Positions 16,936 to 25,159 of a DNA stretch of 64,000 bases are shown one piece after another. A program made the translations under genes and the position numbers. Every line of letters begins with the position of its first letter. Position 1 is the first letter of the stretch. The notes under the pieces are model-generated. The model did not search any database. It was not told the origin of the DNA and saw only the letters and a list, made by a program, of their open reading frames with translations. This DNA comes from Vibrio neonatus (GTDB lineage: Bacteria > Pseudomonadota > Gammaproteobacteria > Enterobacterales > Vibrionaceae). Where the stretch lies: assembly GCF_024346975.1 (NCBI RefSeq), contig NZ_AP024885.1, forward strand, positions 1,550,001 to 1,614,000, read 5' to 3'.

Positions 16936-16965
16936 AAAGGTCGCAGCTTATGCGGCCTTTGTTTC
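16936..16965 (+). terminator. Rho-independent terminator of the AEC permease gene
   Basis: 10-bp stem AAAGGTCGCA / TGCGGCCTTT (one G-U pair), 5-nt loop, followed by GTTTCTTT. Confidence 0.7.
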
Positions 16966-17035
16966 TTTCCCAACCAATAAAATTCTCATACCCTTATCAC
17001 TTTCAGTTCGATTGATAGCATTAATCACTTTGCGC

Positions 17036-17338
17036 TTATTGCTGCGCCTTTAAGCCCTTTTTCAAACTCTGCATAAACGTCTTAAAGTGCGGCATGAACT
17101 CAGAAAACAGTGTGTGCTTTCGGTTCACCATCACCACAGGCCCAAGCAATCTCAGCGCCACGCCCACTCTTGTCGCCTCCTCTAAAGTTAAGTCTGTATC
17201 TTTATTCATCATCGCTACCACGTTAAACATATCTTCACGATCTTCGAATTCAAATTGTAATTTTTGCACTTCGCCTTCTGCGGTAGTTTCTTCAATAGTT
17301 ACGCTGTAGTGATGATCTTTTCTTGCTTTACGAATCAT
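17036..17338 (-). CDS. DUF3861-family protein
   Basis: 100 residues, predicted cytosolic. The opening HHYSVTIEETTAEGE and the middle LQFEFEDREDMFNVVAMM match my memory of the DUF3861 family, for which no function is established. The C-terminus is basic (KKGLKAQQ). It stands alone on the minus strand, convergent with the AEC permease gene. Moderate certainty on the family, high certainty on the gene. Confidence 0.65.
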   Translation of the reverse strand: MIRKARKDHHYSVTIEETTAEGEVQKLQFEFEDREDMFNVVAMMNKDTDLTLEEATRVGVALRLLGPVVMVNRKHTLFSEFMPHFKTFMQSLKKGLKAQQ

Positions 17339-17565
17339 AGATGACTTCCTTTAATTAAGTTGATAACAGCAACTATAATTACAATAGTTGATTTAGTCAA
17401 CTTGATTATTGATGACGCCGTAGAGCATACTCTTATCAAATAGCAAAAATACGATGAATCGCTACATCCCCCCAGAATATCCAACTAATATTTATATTCA
17501 CCCTAGGGTCTGTGTTAAGGTGCACGCTCACTTACACTTAGTACCCCACTCCATTAGGAATTATT

Positions 17566-18042
17566 TTGACTAATAACGATATTTTACGCCGTATTCGCTA
17601 TACCTTTGACCTTAAAGACGCAGACATGATTAATGTGTTTGCTGCCGCTGATCTTGAGGTTACACGATCTCAAGTGAGTAACTGGCTAAAGAGAGAGGAA
17701 GACGAACAGTTTTGTAAGATCATCGACAAAGAATTGGCTATTTTCCTAAACGGATTTATCAATATAAAACGTGGTAAACGTGAAGGGGAACAACCTAAGC
17801 CTGAGTCTCGCTTAACCAACAATATGATTTTCATGAAACTTCGCATTGCGTTAAACATGAAAGCCGAAGACATTTTGGACACGTTAAAAGTGGCTGACTT
17901 AAATGTGAGTAAGCACGAGCTAAGCGCGTTTTTCCGTAAGCCTGACAACAAGCATTACCGCGAGTGTAAAGACCAAATCCTGCGCAACTTTTTAACGGGT
18001 GTGCAACTGCAACTTCGCCCAACAGATACTGAAAACGATTAA
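17566..18042 (+). CDS. yehS: YehS-like DUF1456 protein
   Basis: 158 residues starting at a TTG behind an AGGAATTA ribosome site. Two internal repeats of about 70 residues are visible: DILRRIRYTFDLKDADMINVF...VSNWLK and MIFMKLRIALNMKAEDILDTL...LSAFFR. This is the DUF1456 duplication seen in E. coli YehS, and length matches. Function is unknown. It ends exactly where a possible start of the DEAD-box helicase gene begins, so the two may be co-transcribed. Confidence 0.8.
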   Translation: MTNNDILRRIRYTFDLKDADMINVFAAADLEVTRSQVSNWLKREEDEQFCKIIDKELAIFLNGFINIKRGKREGEQPKPESRLTNNMIFMKLRIALNMKAEDILDTLKVADLNVSKHELSAFFRKPDNKHYRECKDQILRNFLTGVQLQLRPTDTEND

Positions 18043-18063
18043 TTGATACAGACCAATAAGATA

Positions 18064-19305
18064 ATGACTATGCCGTACTCTAACTTGCCACTTTGTCCTG
18101 AAATTAGCACTCTTTTAGCCGCTAACTTTAAGACGTTAACCGAAGTTCAGCAGCTTGCTATTCCTTCCATATTGGAAAATAAAGATGTGTTAGCGATAGC
18201 ACAAACAGGCAGTGGTAAAACCTTGGCGTACGGTATCGCTTTACTTGAGCAAGTACGACTGAGCCCATGTACGACACAAGCCATCGTATTAGTGCCAACG
18301 CGTGAGCTTGCCCAGCAAGTGAGCGAATCACTATTGCCATATGCCAATGCGATAGACGTCAGCGCTATCTCTCTTTGTGGTGGCATAGACAAAGACATTC
18401 AGAAACAGCAACTATTGCTATCACCTGAGATTTTGGTGGCAACTCCAGGTCGCCTGCTTGATTTGTTACTTGATAAAGCCATCGATGTGAGCCGTTTACA
18501 TAGCCTGGTTTTAGATGAAGCTGACCGATTATTAGATATGGGTTTTTGGCCTGATATTCAAAAAATCATTGAATTACTGCCGTCAAAACATCAAACGTCA
18601 AAACATCAAACCGCCATGTTCTCAGCAACCTTTTCTAGTGAATTACAAACCCAAGCTGCACTGTTACTCAATGAGCCTAAACGTATTCAAACCACAGTAA
18701 CCAATAGCCTTGTCGAAGGCATTGAAGAAACCTTGTATTTGGTGAATAAAGGCAGCAAAGCCAATGCGCTTATTTCTGAATTAAAGAAAAACAATTGGCC
18801 GCAAGTGTTGGTGTTTATTGGCGCTAAAGATAACGCCGATGCGCTTTGCAAAAAGCTCAATAAAGCCGGCATTTTAGCTGCGGCTTTGCATGGCAATAAA
18901 TCTCAGCAAGAGCGTGAAGCAACTCTAGAGCAGTTTAAACAAAAACAAGTCAACGTTCTTATTGCGACCGACTTACTGGCGCGTGGCATTCATATCGAGC
19001 ACTTGCCTGTGGTTATTAATGTTGAACTGCCGTCACATGCTGAAGCTTATGTACATCGTATTGGGCGTACTGCGCGAGCTGGTGAGCAAGGCATTGCAAT
19101 TTCATTGGTGTGTCATGGTGAAACTGAGTATTTAAGCGCGATTCGTCAACTTACCCAGCGAGAGCTGGCACTGCAAGAGCTTGAAGGTTTCCCTGTTACG
19201 GATAAGCCCTCTTCAGGTCAAAGTAAACGAGCACCTAGAGATAAAAAAGCGAACCGCCGTACTCAAGCAAAGAAAAGCATTAAGCAGTTTAAAAGTAAGC
19301 ACTGA
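18064..19305 (+). CDS. DEAD-box ATP-dependent RNA helicase (RhlE type)
   Basis: About 413 residues from the ATG at 18064; a TTG at 18043 abutting yehS and an ATG at 18070 are alternatives, and none has a strong ribosome site. All helicase motifs are present: Q motif (TEVQQLAIP), Walker A AQTGSGKT, PTRELAQQ, TPGRLLDLL, DEAD, SAT, the VLIATDLLARGI motif and HRIGRTARAG. The C-terminal tail is short and basic (RAPRDKKANRRTQAKKS), as in RhlE-type enzymes acting on rRNA or in mRNA turnover. A 15-bp tandem duplication duplicates SKHQT just before the SAT motif. Confidence 0.88.
   Translation: MTMPYSNLPLCPEISTLLAANFKTLTEVQQLAIPSILENKDVLAIAQTGSGKTLAYGIALLEQVRLSPCTTQAIVLVPTRELAQQVSESLLPYANAIDVSAISLCGGIDKDIQKQQLLLSPEILVATPGRLLDLLLDKAIDVSRLHSLVLDEADRLLDMGFWPDIQKIIELLPSKHQTSKHQTAMFSATFSSELQTQAALLLNEPKRIQTTVTNSLVEGIEETLYLVNKGSKANALISELKKNNWPQVLVFIGAKDNADALCKKLNKAGILAAALHGNKSQQEREATLEQFKQKQVNVLIATDLLARGIHIEHLPVVINVELPSHAEAYVHRIGRTARAGEQGIAISLVCHGETEYLSAIRQLTQRELALQELEGFPVTDKPSSGQSKRAPRDKKANRRTQAKKSIKQFKSKH
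18581..18610 (+). repeat. 15-bp exact tandem duplication inside the helicase gene
   Basis: CGTCAAAACATCAAA occurs twice in a row, in frame, giving SKHQTSKHQT between the DEAD and SAT motifs. Probably a replication-slippage duplication. Confidence 0.85.
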
Positions 19306-19334
19306 TTCTTGTCAGTCATTAACGCACTAAACGA

Positions 19335-19365
19335 AAAAACGCCAAGCGAGATGCTTGGCGTTTTT
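19335..19365 (+). terminator. Rho-independent terminator after the helicase gene
   Basis: Stem ACGCCAAGC / GCTTGGCGT with a 5-nt loop, followed by TTTT and preceded by an A run, so it can also serve the convergent minus-strand fdh operon. Confidence 0.8.
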
Positions 19366-19382
19366 GTATTCAGAACATGGCG

Positions 19383-19802
19383 TTAAAACTGATGCAACGA
19401 CTTGGCTTGAGTGATCGGTTTATCTTGCTTTAGCAGGCGCATGCCTTTAAACATACGTACAAACCAAATCAAAATAGCCACAGCCGAAATGATGCCACCC
19501 GCAATGGGGATAACGTGCGCCACTTCTTCCAGTGCGCTGTTTCTAAACCAATAATCATTCACACCGATTAACACCCCATTAGAGGTGGCAATGGTTACGA
19601 TAAGCACCACAAAAAAGGTCAAAAACAAAAAGAAGCTGCGTATGAGACCGTAATAATGCGAGTTGACCACTTCGCTGTCTTCATCTTTATCTAGACGATA
19701 ACCTGCATAGACAATAGCGATCACACCCGACAGCAGTAATGTAAATGGGGTCAAAAAACTGCCAATGTAAGCGTACCAAATACCCTTATGATGTTTATTC
19801 AT
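19383..19802 (-). CDS. Three-helix membrane protein at the end of the fdh operon (DUF4870-like)
   Basis: 139 residues with hydrophobic helices near residues 11-33, 51-73 and 95-116. The layout resembles small DUF4870/Tic20-like membrane proteins, but this is a weak resemblance. It overlaps the end of the cytochrome b gene by 8 nt, so it is the last gene of the formate dehydrogenase operon. Function is unknown; a role in membrane assembly of the complex is conceivable. Confidence 0.55.
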   Translation of the reverse strand: MNKHHKGIWYAYIGSFLTPFTLLLSGVIAIVYAGYRLDKDEDSEVVNSHYYGLIRSFFLFLTFFVVLIVTIATSNGVLIGVNDYWFRNSALEEVAHVIPIAGGIISAVAILIWFVRMFKGMRLLKQDKPITQAKSLHQF

Positions 19803-20829
19803 TGCTTACCCCATCCTTGTTACTTTTGTCTTTAACCGGTGCCTCTTCCAATTGATCTTTCACCTCTGCATACCACTGATCGTGATGCTCTTTGGCCCAA
19901 GTTTCATCAACCTTGCCTGTCACCATGCCTTCAAGCGCCCCTTCCATACCCACTAAACCAATATAGATATGGAATACAAAACCACAGATGAGCACTAGTG
20001 CCGAAATCATGTGCACTAAGTTAGCCACTTCCATATCGCGGCGAGTTTGGTCAAAAATTGGGAAGTCTAATATCACGCCACTGGTTGCAAGCACCACACC
20101 AAACACAATCAGTAACCAATAGATCACCTTCTCACCACCGTTAGAAAATCCAGCCGATGGATGTGAGCCTTTATGCTTTCCGACCATACCGCCCATTTTC
20201 ATAAACCATTGCAAATCCACTTTGGTAAATAGCGATTTTCGCCACCATTTCACGAACATGAAGATAAGCAAAATATAGAAAATAGGACCGATATAGTTGT
20301 GATACTGCTTGGCGCTATAAATCACTAAACCCCATATATCGGAAGGAATATAAGGCTTTAAGAAGTGCTTACCGTAAACCAACATCAAACCGCTAAAGGC
20401 TAAGGTTAAAAAGGTAAATGCCATCGTCCAGTGCAGCGCTCGGTCCATACGACTCCAGCGCTTGAGCTTTCTTCCAGTGCGAGGCTTACTTAGCATTAAT
20501 GGGCCAACTAAGAAATACGCCAATACCACCATCATGATGCTACCAAAGATAGCGACAGCGGCCGCAGGTGACATCCACTTCTCTTTTAAAATGAACCAAG
20601 TTTGACCCGGCACACTGATCAAAATGCCGTGCTCAGGAGACGCTGAAGTGGTAGTACCCTCCACGCCTCCTTTGACCTCACGCCAATAATCCGCGCCAGC
20701 CAATTGCACCATCTCTTTTTGCGCAGTGTCGTTGTGTTTTTGCTCAGCATACGTTGGCAAGCTAAATGCCATTAAGACACTTGCCAACATCGCTAACAAT
20801 AACAGAGTCGATTGTTTCGCTAACTGCAT
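19795..20829 (-). CDS. fdhC: Formate dehydrogenase gamma subunit, cytochrome b
   Basis: 344 residues. It starts with a signal-like segment (QLAKQSTLLLLAMLASVLMAFSLPTYAE) and a periplasmic stretch, followed by a membrane helix and a four-helix cytochrome b core. Candidate haem-ligand His residues are in RALHWTMAFTF, KQYHNYIGP and VFHIYIG. It anchors the FdhAB pair on the periplasmic face and passes electrons to quinone. The N-terminal extension relative to E. coli FdnI is common in vibrio and Shewanella homologues. It follows fdhB at 16 bp. Confidence 0.88.
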   Translation of the reverse strand: MQLAKQSTLLLLAMLASVLMAFSLPTYAEQKHNDTAQKEMVQLAGADYWREVKGGVEGTTTSASPEHGILISVPGQTWFILKEKWMSPAAAVAIFGSIMMVVLAYFLVGPLMLSKPRTGRKLKRWSRMDRALHWTMAFTFLTLAFSGLMLVYGKHFLKPYIPSDIWGLVIYSAKQYHNYIGPIFYILLIFMFVKWWRKSLFTKVDLQWFMKMGGMVGKHKGSHPSAGFSNGGEKVIYWLLIVFGVVLATSGVILDFPIFDQTRRDMEVANLVHMISALVLICGFVFHIYIGLVGMEGALEGMVTGKVDETWAKEHHDQWYAEVKDQLEEAPVKDKSNKDGVSNE

Positions 20830-20845
20830 TTGAATGCTCCTTTAA

Positions 20846-21454
20846 CTAGCTCTTAGTCGCATCAAACGCAATATCTTCACCATCGCTCCAGCCGGCACCT
20901 TTCGCTCCACGTTCTACAACACGTTGACGGAAGATGTCAGAAACAATTTCTGCATCACCAGCCAGTAGTGCTTTGGTCGAACATAGCTCGGCACACATAG
21001 GAAGCTTACCTTCAGCAATACGGTTACTACCATATTTTAATCGCTCTTCCTCAGAGCCCGCTTCGGTTTCAAGGCCGCCTGCACAGAACGTACATTTGTC
21101 CATCTTGCCTCGTTCACCAAAGGCGGTCGTGTGTGGAAATTGTGGAGCGCCGAAAGGACAGGCAAATAAGCAGTAACCACAGCCAATACACAAGTCTTTA
21201 TTGTGTAGTAAGATGCCGTCAGGGGTGTATTCAAAACAATCTGCCGGACATACCGCTTTACAAGGCGCATCCGTACAGTGCATACACGCAACAGAAATGG
21301 AGCTCTCACCCGGCTCACCATCGTTAAGGGTTACCACGCGGCGACGCTGAATACCCCACTCTAGGGCATCATCATTTTCGTTTTTACATGCGGTGACACA
21401 GCCGTTACATTCGATACAACGCTTGGTATCACAGAGAAATTTCATTCTAGCCAT
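20846..21454 (-). CDS. fdhB: Formate dehydrogenase beta subunit, iron-sulfur
   Basis: 202 residues with four 4Fe-4S motifs: CIECNGCVTAC, CMHCTDAPCKAVCP, CIGCGYCLFACP and KCTFCAGG with MCAELC. It relays electrons from FdhA to the cytochrome subunit. It lacks the C-terminal transmembrane anchor of E. coli FdnH (294 residues), as is normal for the shorter periplasmic type. It has no signal peptide, so it is presumably exported as a folded complex with Tat-bearing FdhA. The gene lies 13 bp after fdhA. Confidence 0.9.
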   Translation of the reverse strand: MARMKFLCDTKRCIECNGCVTACKNENDDALEWGIQRRRVVTLNDGEPGESSISVACMHCTDAPCKAVCPADCFEYTPDGILLHNKDLCIGCGYCLFACPFGAPQFPHTTAFGERGKMDKCTFCAGGLETEAGSEEERLKYGSNRIAEGKLPMCAELCSTKALLAGDAEIVSDIFRQRVVERGAKGAGWSDGEDIAFDATKS

Positions 21455-21467
21455 AATTTAGGTTTCC

Positions 21468-24323
21468 TTACGCTTTTCGAATATTACACAGAGTCACTTT
21501 GGTCTCTTGCATCTGCGTAACTGGGTCATAACCATAAGTGGTTGCTGTATTGGCGGCTTCACCAATGACATAAGGAACAGTGCCCTCAGGGTAGCGTTCG
21601 GTTAAGTCTTCGCCTTGGAACTTGCCACCAAAGTGGAACGGCATAAAGGCTAATCCCGGACTTACGCGACGCGTCACCATAGCTTTCACATGCACTCTGC
21701 CTTTCTCTGCACCTTCAACCCAAACCATCTCACCATCTCGAATGCCAAGATCGTTAGCATCTTTTGGATTGACTTCGACAAACATTTCTCGCTGTAGCTC
21801 GGCAAGCCAAGGGCTAGAACGTGTTTCTTCACCACCCCCTTCGTATTCCACCAAGCGTCCAGTGGTCAGTACAATTGGGTATTCTTTCGATTTATCGACA
21901 CCTTGAATACTCTTGTACAAAGTAGGCAGACGATAAATAGATTCGCTGTCATCCCATGTAGGATAATCTTTAACCAGATCGCGACGAGGCGTGTACAGTG
22001 GCTCTCTGTGCAGTGGCACACGGTCTGGGAATGTCCACACTACCGCGCGGGCTTTAGCATTACCGTAAGGAATACAGCCGTGTTTAATGGCAACGCGCTG
22101 AATCCCGCCTGACAGATCCGTCTTCCAGTTTTTACCTTCGGCGGCGGCTTTTTCTTCACTGGTAAGATCGTCCCACCAGCCTAAACTTTTCAGCAACTTA
22201 TCACTAAACTCAGGGAAGCCATCTTCAAGCTCACACCCTTTCGAGTAGCTGTCTTCAGCAAGCAAATTCTCACCTTCAAATTCCACACCAAAGCGAGCAC
22301 GGAAGTTACCGCCACCTTCAGCAACGGTTTTTGAAGTGTCATATAAAATATGCGTGCCTGGGTGTTTCATGTCTGGCGTACCCCAACAAGGCCAAGGCAA
22401 TCCATAGGTTTCACCATTGACAGGGCCACCTTCCGCCGACAAGGTCGTTTTGTGGAAGGTATGCCAGTTTTGCTGGTGTTCTTTAAGGCGCTCTGGGCTT
22501 TGACCGCTATAGCCGATAGTCCACATGCCTTTGTTAAATTCACGGGTCACATCTTCGATCACCGGTTGGTTATCTTTGACTGCGATGTTTTTAAACATTT
22601 GATCTGAATAACCCAATTTTTTGGTCAACAGATACATGATTTCGTGATCAGGTTTTGATTCGAACAACGGCTCAACAACTTGATCTCGCCATTGCAATGA
22701 GCGGTTTGATGCGGTGACTGAGCCGTGTGTCTCAAATTGTGTTGTTGCAGGGAGTAGATACACGCCGTCAGTACGGTCATTCATGACCGCCGCCACCGTT
22801 GGATATGGGTCGACAATAACCATCATCTCCAACTTTTGCATCGCTTTACGAATTTCCGTACCACGGGTTTGCGAGTTCACCGCATGCCCCCAATAGAACA
22901 TGGCGCGGATATTGTCGTTTTGTTCGATATTCTGTTTGTCTTCTAACACTCCATCGACCCAACGAGAAACAGGAATACCCATGTTATTCATTGGTTGCTT
23001 GCCGCGGTATTTGGTTTGATCGAAACGGTCTTGAACCCATTGATAATCAAGATCCCATACCTTTGACCAATGCTTCCAAGCCCCCGGTGCGAGACCGTAA
23101 TAACCCGGCAGTGTATGTGACAATACGCCAAGGTCAGTTGCGCCCTGTACGTTATCGTGACCACGGAAGATATTGGCACCGCCGCCCGATTTACCCATAT
23201 TGCCAAGAGCCAGCTCTAAAACGCAGTATGCACGAGTGTTGTTATTACCTGTGGTGTGCTGAGTGCCGCCCATACACCAAACAATACACCCCGGTCGATT
23301 CTCCGATAAGATCTTCGCGGTTTTGTACATTTGATCTTTAGAAGCGCCCGTTACGTGCTCCACTTTATCGGGTGTCCATTTCGCCACTTCTTGACGAATT
23401 TCATCCATGCCAAATACACGTTGGCGGATAAACTCTTTGTCTTCCCACTGGTTTTGGAAAATGTGCCACAACAAGCCCCAAATAAACGCCACATCAGTAC
23501 CCGGACGCAGAGCGATGTAATGATCGGATTTTGCCGCTGTGCGAGTACGTCTAGGATCGGCAACCACAATTTTACAGCTGTTTTTCTCTTTCGCGATCAA
23601 GATGTGCTGCATGGCAACGGGGTGCGCTTCGGCTGGGTTTGAACCAATGAACAGCATTGACTTACAGTTGTGCATGTCATTAAAGGAATTGGTCATTGCA
23701 CCATAACCCCAGGTATTTGCTACCCCTGATACTGTGGTGGAGTGACAAATACGGGCTTGGTGATCGACATTGTTTGTGCCCCACAACGACGCCATTTTTC
23801 TAAACATATAGGCTTGTTCGTTGTTGTGTTTTGCACTGCCGAGCCAATAAACTGAATCGGGCCCTGACTCTTGACGAATTTTAAGCGCATTATCGCCAAT
23901 CTCATTGATGGCTTGTTCCCAAGTGAGTTTTTTCCACTTACCGCCTTCAAGTTTCATTGGGTATTTAAGACGTTTTTCGCCGCGACCATGCTCACGCAAG
24001 GCAGCACCTTTTGCGCAATGACCGCCAAGGTTAAACGGATGATCAAAAGCAGGCTCTTGCCCTGTCCACACGCCGTTTTGTACTTCGGCGTAAATGCCGC
24101 AACCTACCGAACAGTGTGAACAAATAGTGCGCTTTATCTCTACGTTAACATCGCCCGATTCTGGCTGGGCTTGGGCTTTTCGCATCATGCTCGGCGCTAG
24201 CAACCCTGCGCCAACCACTGCGCCACCAGCGGCCAGTGATGAATTGCGCATAAAGGTACGACGGCTGATACCAAACTTTTTATTAGGGCTTGAGGTACTT
24301 TCAGAACGTTTAGTCAGTTTCAT
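21468..24323 (-). CDS. fdhA: Formate dehydrogenase alpha subunit, molybdopterin, cysteine form
   Basis: 951 residues. A Tat signal (SRRTFMRNS at about residue 20) directs export. A 4Fe-4S motif follows: Cys68-x2-Cys71-x3-Cys75 and Cys103. The active-site metal ligand is Cys193 in ARICHSTTVSG, where E. coli FdnG has selenocysteine, so no UGA decoding is needed. The molybdopterin-dependent enzyme oxidises formate to CO2 in the periplasm. Mo or W can serve; the neighbouring TupABC genes suggest W is at least available. It is followed by fdhB and fdhC in one operon. Confidence 0.92.
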   Translation of the reverse strand: MKLTKRSESTSSPNKKFGISRRTFMRNSSLAAGGAVVGAGLLAPSMMRKAQAQPESGDVNVEIKRTICSHCSVGCGIYAEVQNGVWTGQEPAFDHPFNLGGHCAKGAALREHGRGEKRLKYPMKLEGGKWKKLTWEQAINEIGDNALKIRQESGPDSVYWLGSAKHNNEQAYMFRKMASLWGTNNVDHQARICHSTTVSGVANTWGYGAMTNSFNDMHNCKSMLFIGSNPAEAHPVAMQHILIAKEKNSCKIVVADPRRTRTAAKSDHYIALRPGTDVAFIWGLLWHIFQNQWEDKEFIRQRVFGMDEIRQEVAKWTPDKVEHVTGASKDQMYKTAKILSENRPGCIVWCMGGTQHTTGNNNTRAYCVLELALGNMGKSGGGANIFRGHDNVQGATDLGVLSHTLPGYYGLAPGAWKHWSKVWDLDYQWVQDRFDQTKYRGKQPMNNMGIPVSRWVDGVLEDKQNIEQNDNIRAMFYWGHAVNSQTRGTEIRKAMQKLEMMVIVDPYPTVAAVMNDRTDGVYLLPATTQFETHGSVTASNRSLQWRDQVVEPLFESKPDHEIMYLLTKKLGYSDQMFKNIAVKDNQPVIEDVTREFNKGMWTIGYSGQSPERLKEHQQNWHTFHKTTLSAEGGPVNGETYGLPWPCWGTPDMKHPGTHILYDTSKTVAEGGGNFRARFGVEFEGENLLAEDSYSKGCELEDGFPEFSDKLLKSLGWWDDLTSEEKAAAEGKNWKTDLSGGIQRVAIKHGCIPYGNAKARAVVWTFPDRVPLHREPLYTPRRDLVKDYPTWDDSESIYRLPTLYKSIQGVDKSKEYPIVLTTGRLVEYEGGGEETRSSPWLAELQREMFVEVNPKDANDLGIRDGEMVWVEGAEKGRVHVKAMVTRRVSPGLAFMPFHFGGKFQGEDLTERYPEGTVPYVIGEAANTATTYGYDPVTQMQETKVTLCNIRKA

Positions 24324-24335
24324 AGTGATGGGTTC

Positions 24336-24536
24336 CTAAAGTGAATTGTAGTAATCACGGATATGCTGAGTTTCTCGATAACCCTTATCATCCTCTGACT
24401 GTTCGGCTTCCACCTTGGTCTGACTCGCCTGCGCTGATGTCGTTGCGGTTGTCATTATCGCACCTGCAACAACACCGCCACCTAGAGCCTTAATAGCTCT
24501 GCGACGATGATTATCAATTTCTTTTTTATTTTTCAT
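24336..24536 (-). CDS. Small Tat-signal protein of the formate dehydrogenase locus
   Basis: 66 residues. The N-terminus HRRRAIKALGGGVVAGAIM is a Tat-like signal, and the remainder is a short acidic region ending YRETQHIRDYYNSL. It fits the 'formate dehydrogenase region TAT target' family (TIGR02811), found next to periplasmic FdhA genes. Function is unproven; it may be an accessory subunit. It lies 12 bp before fdhA. Confidence 0.78.
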   Translation of the reverse strand: MKNKKEIDNHRRRAIKALGGGVVAGAIMTTATTSAQASQTKVEAEQSEDDKGYRETQHIRDYYNSL

Positions 24537-24551
24537 GACTCCATCCTCAAC

Positions 24552-25157
24552 CTAATCCAACTCACTAGAACGAACAGCAATGCTCTGCTCACTCAACGCA
24601 ACCTCTTCTAGCTCCATAAACTGGGCTAGTAGGTTTGCGACAACTCGATAAAACTCAGCTGCTTTTGCATCCTGAATTTGTTTCACTAAATCTTTATACC
24701 AACTCGCAATATGACGATTAAAAAACACCCCCTGCTGAGGTGAGTTCTCTTCTATCAACATCGCCATCACTTCACAGAGAGCGGCAATGTGGTCTTCTGG
24801 TTCTTTAACGCTGTCGTTGCGCTCAAAGCCCAATGATGAAAGGTCTTGGCGAAGTTCAATTAACGGTTTTTCCATTAATGCGCCATTTCGGTGCCACGAT
24901 GCAAAAGGCATCACTTCACCACGCCCAATGCCAATAAATAGGTCTTGATATTCTTCTGCAACTGATTCAAGTGACGCCTCTGTTGCCAACTGGCTAAGTG
25001 CTTGCCAATCAGCGCTCATGGCGCTTGACTCTTCCTCATTGTTTAACTGTGCCAACCACTGCATTAGCTGAGCATCTGGCGCTTGTCTAAACAATGTTGC
25101 TAACAGCAAATAGATGTCTGATCGCGGTGATTGTGGTACTTGGTTATGCATGCTCAC
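24552..25157 (-). CDS. TorD/DmsD-family assembly chaperone
   Basis: 201 residues, all-helical. The family signature EPEDHIAALCEVMAMLI lies in the second half, and residues near DLFIGIGRGEVMPFASW match the conserved FxG...PY/ASW region. These cytosolic chaperones bind Tat signals and guard cofactor loading of molybdoenzymes. Here the client is presumably FdhA. It follows the polyferredoxin gene with a 2-nt gap, so translation is likely coupled. Confidence 0.82.
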   Translation of the reverse strand: MSMHNQVPQSPRSDIYLLLATLFRQAPDAQLMQWLAQLNNEEESSAMSADWQALSQLATEASLESVAEEYQDLFIGIGRGEVMPFASWHRNGALMEKPLIELRQDLSSLGFERNDSVKEPEDHIAALCEVMAMLIEENSPQQGVFFNRHIASWYKDLVKQIQDAKAAEFYRVVANLLAQFMELEEVALSEQSIAVRSSELD

Positions 25158-25159
25158 CC

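Noticed and set aside
21468-24323. Selenocysteine in FdhA
   Set aside because: The ligand position is a plain Cys codon in frame (ARICHS). No in-frame UGA is needed.
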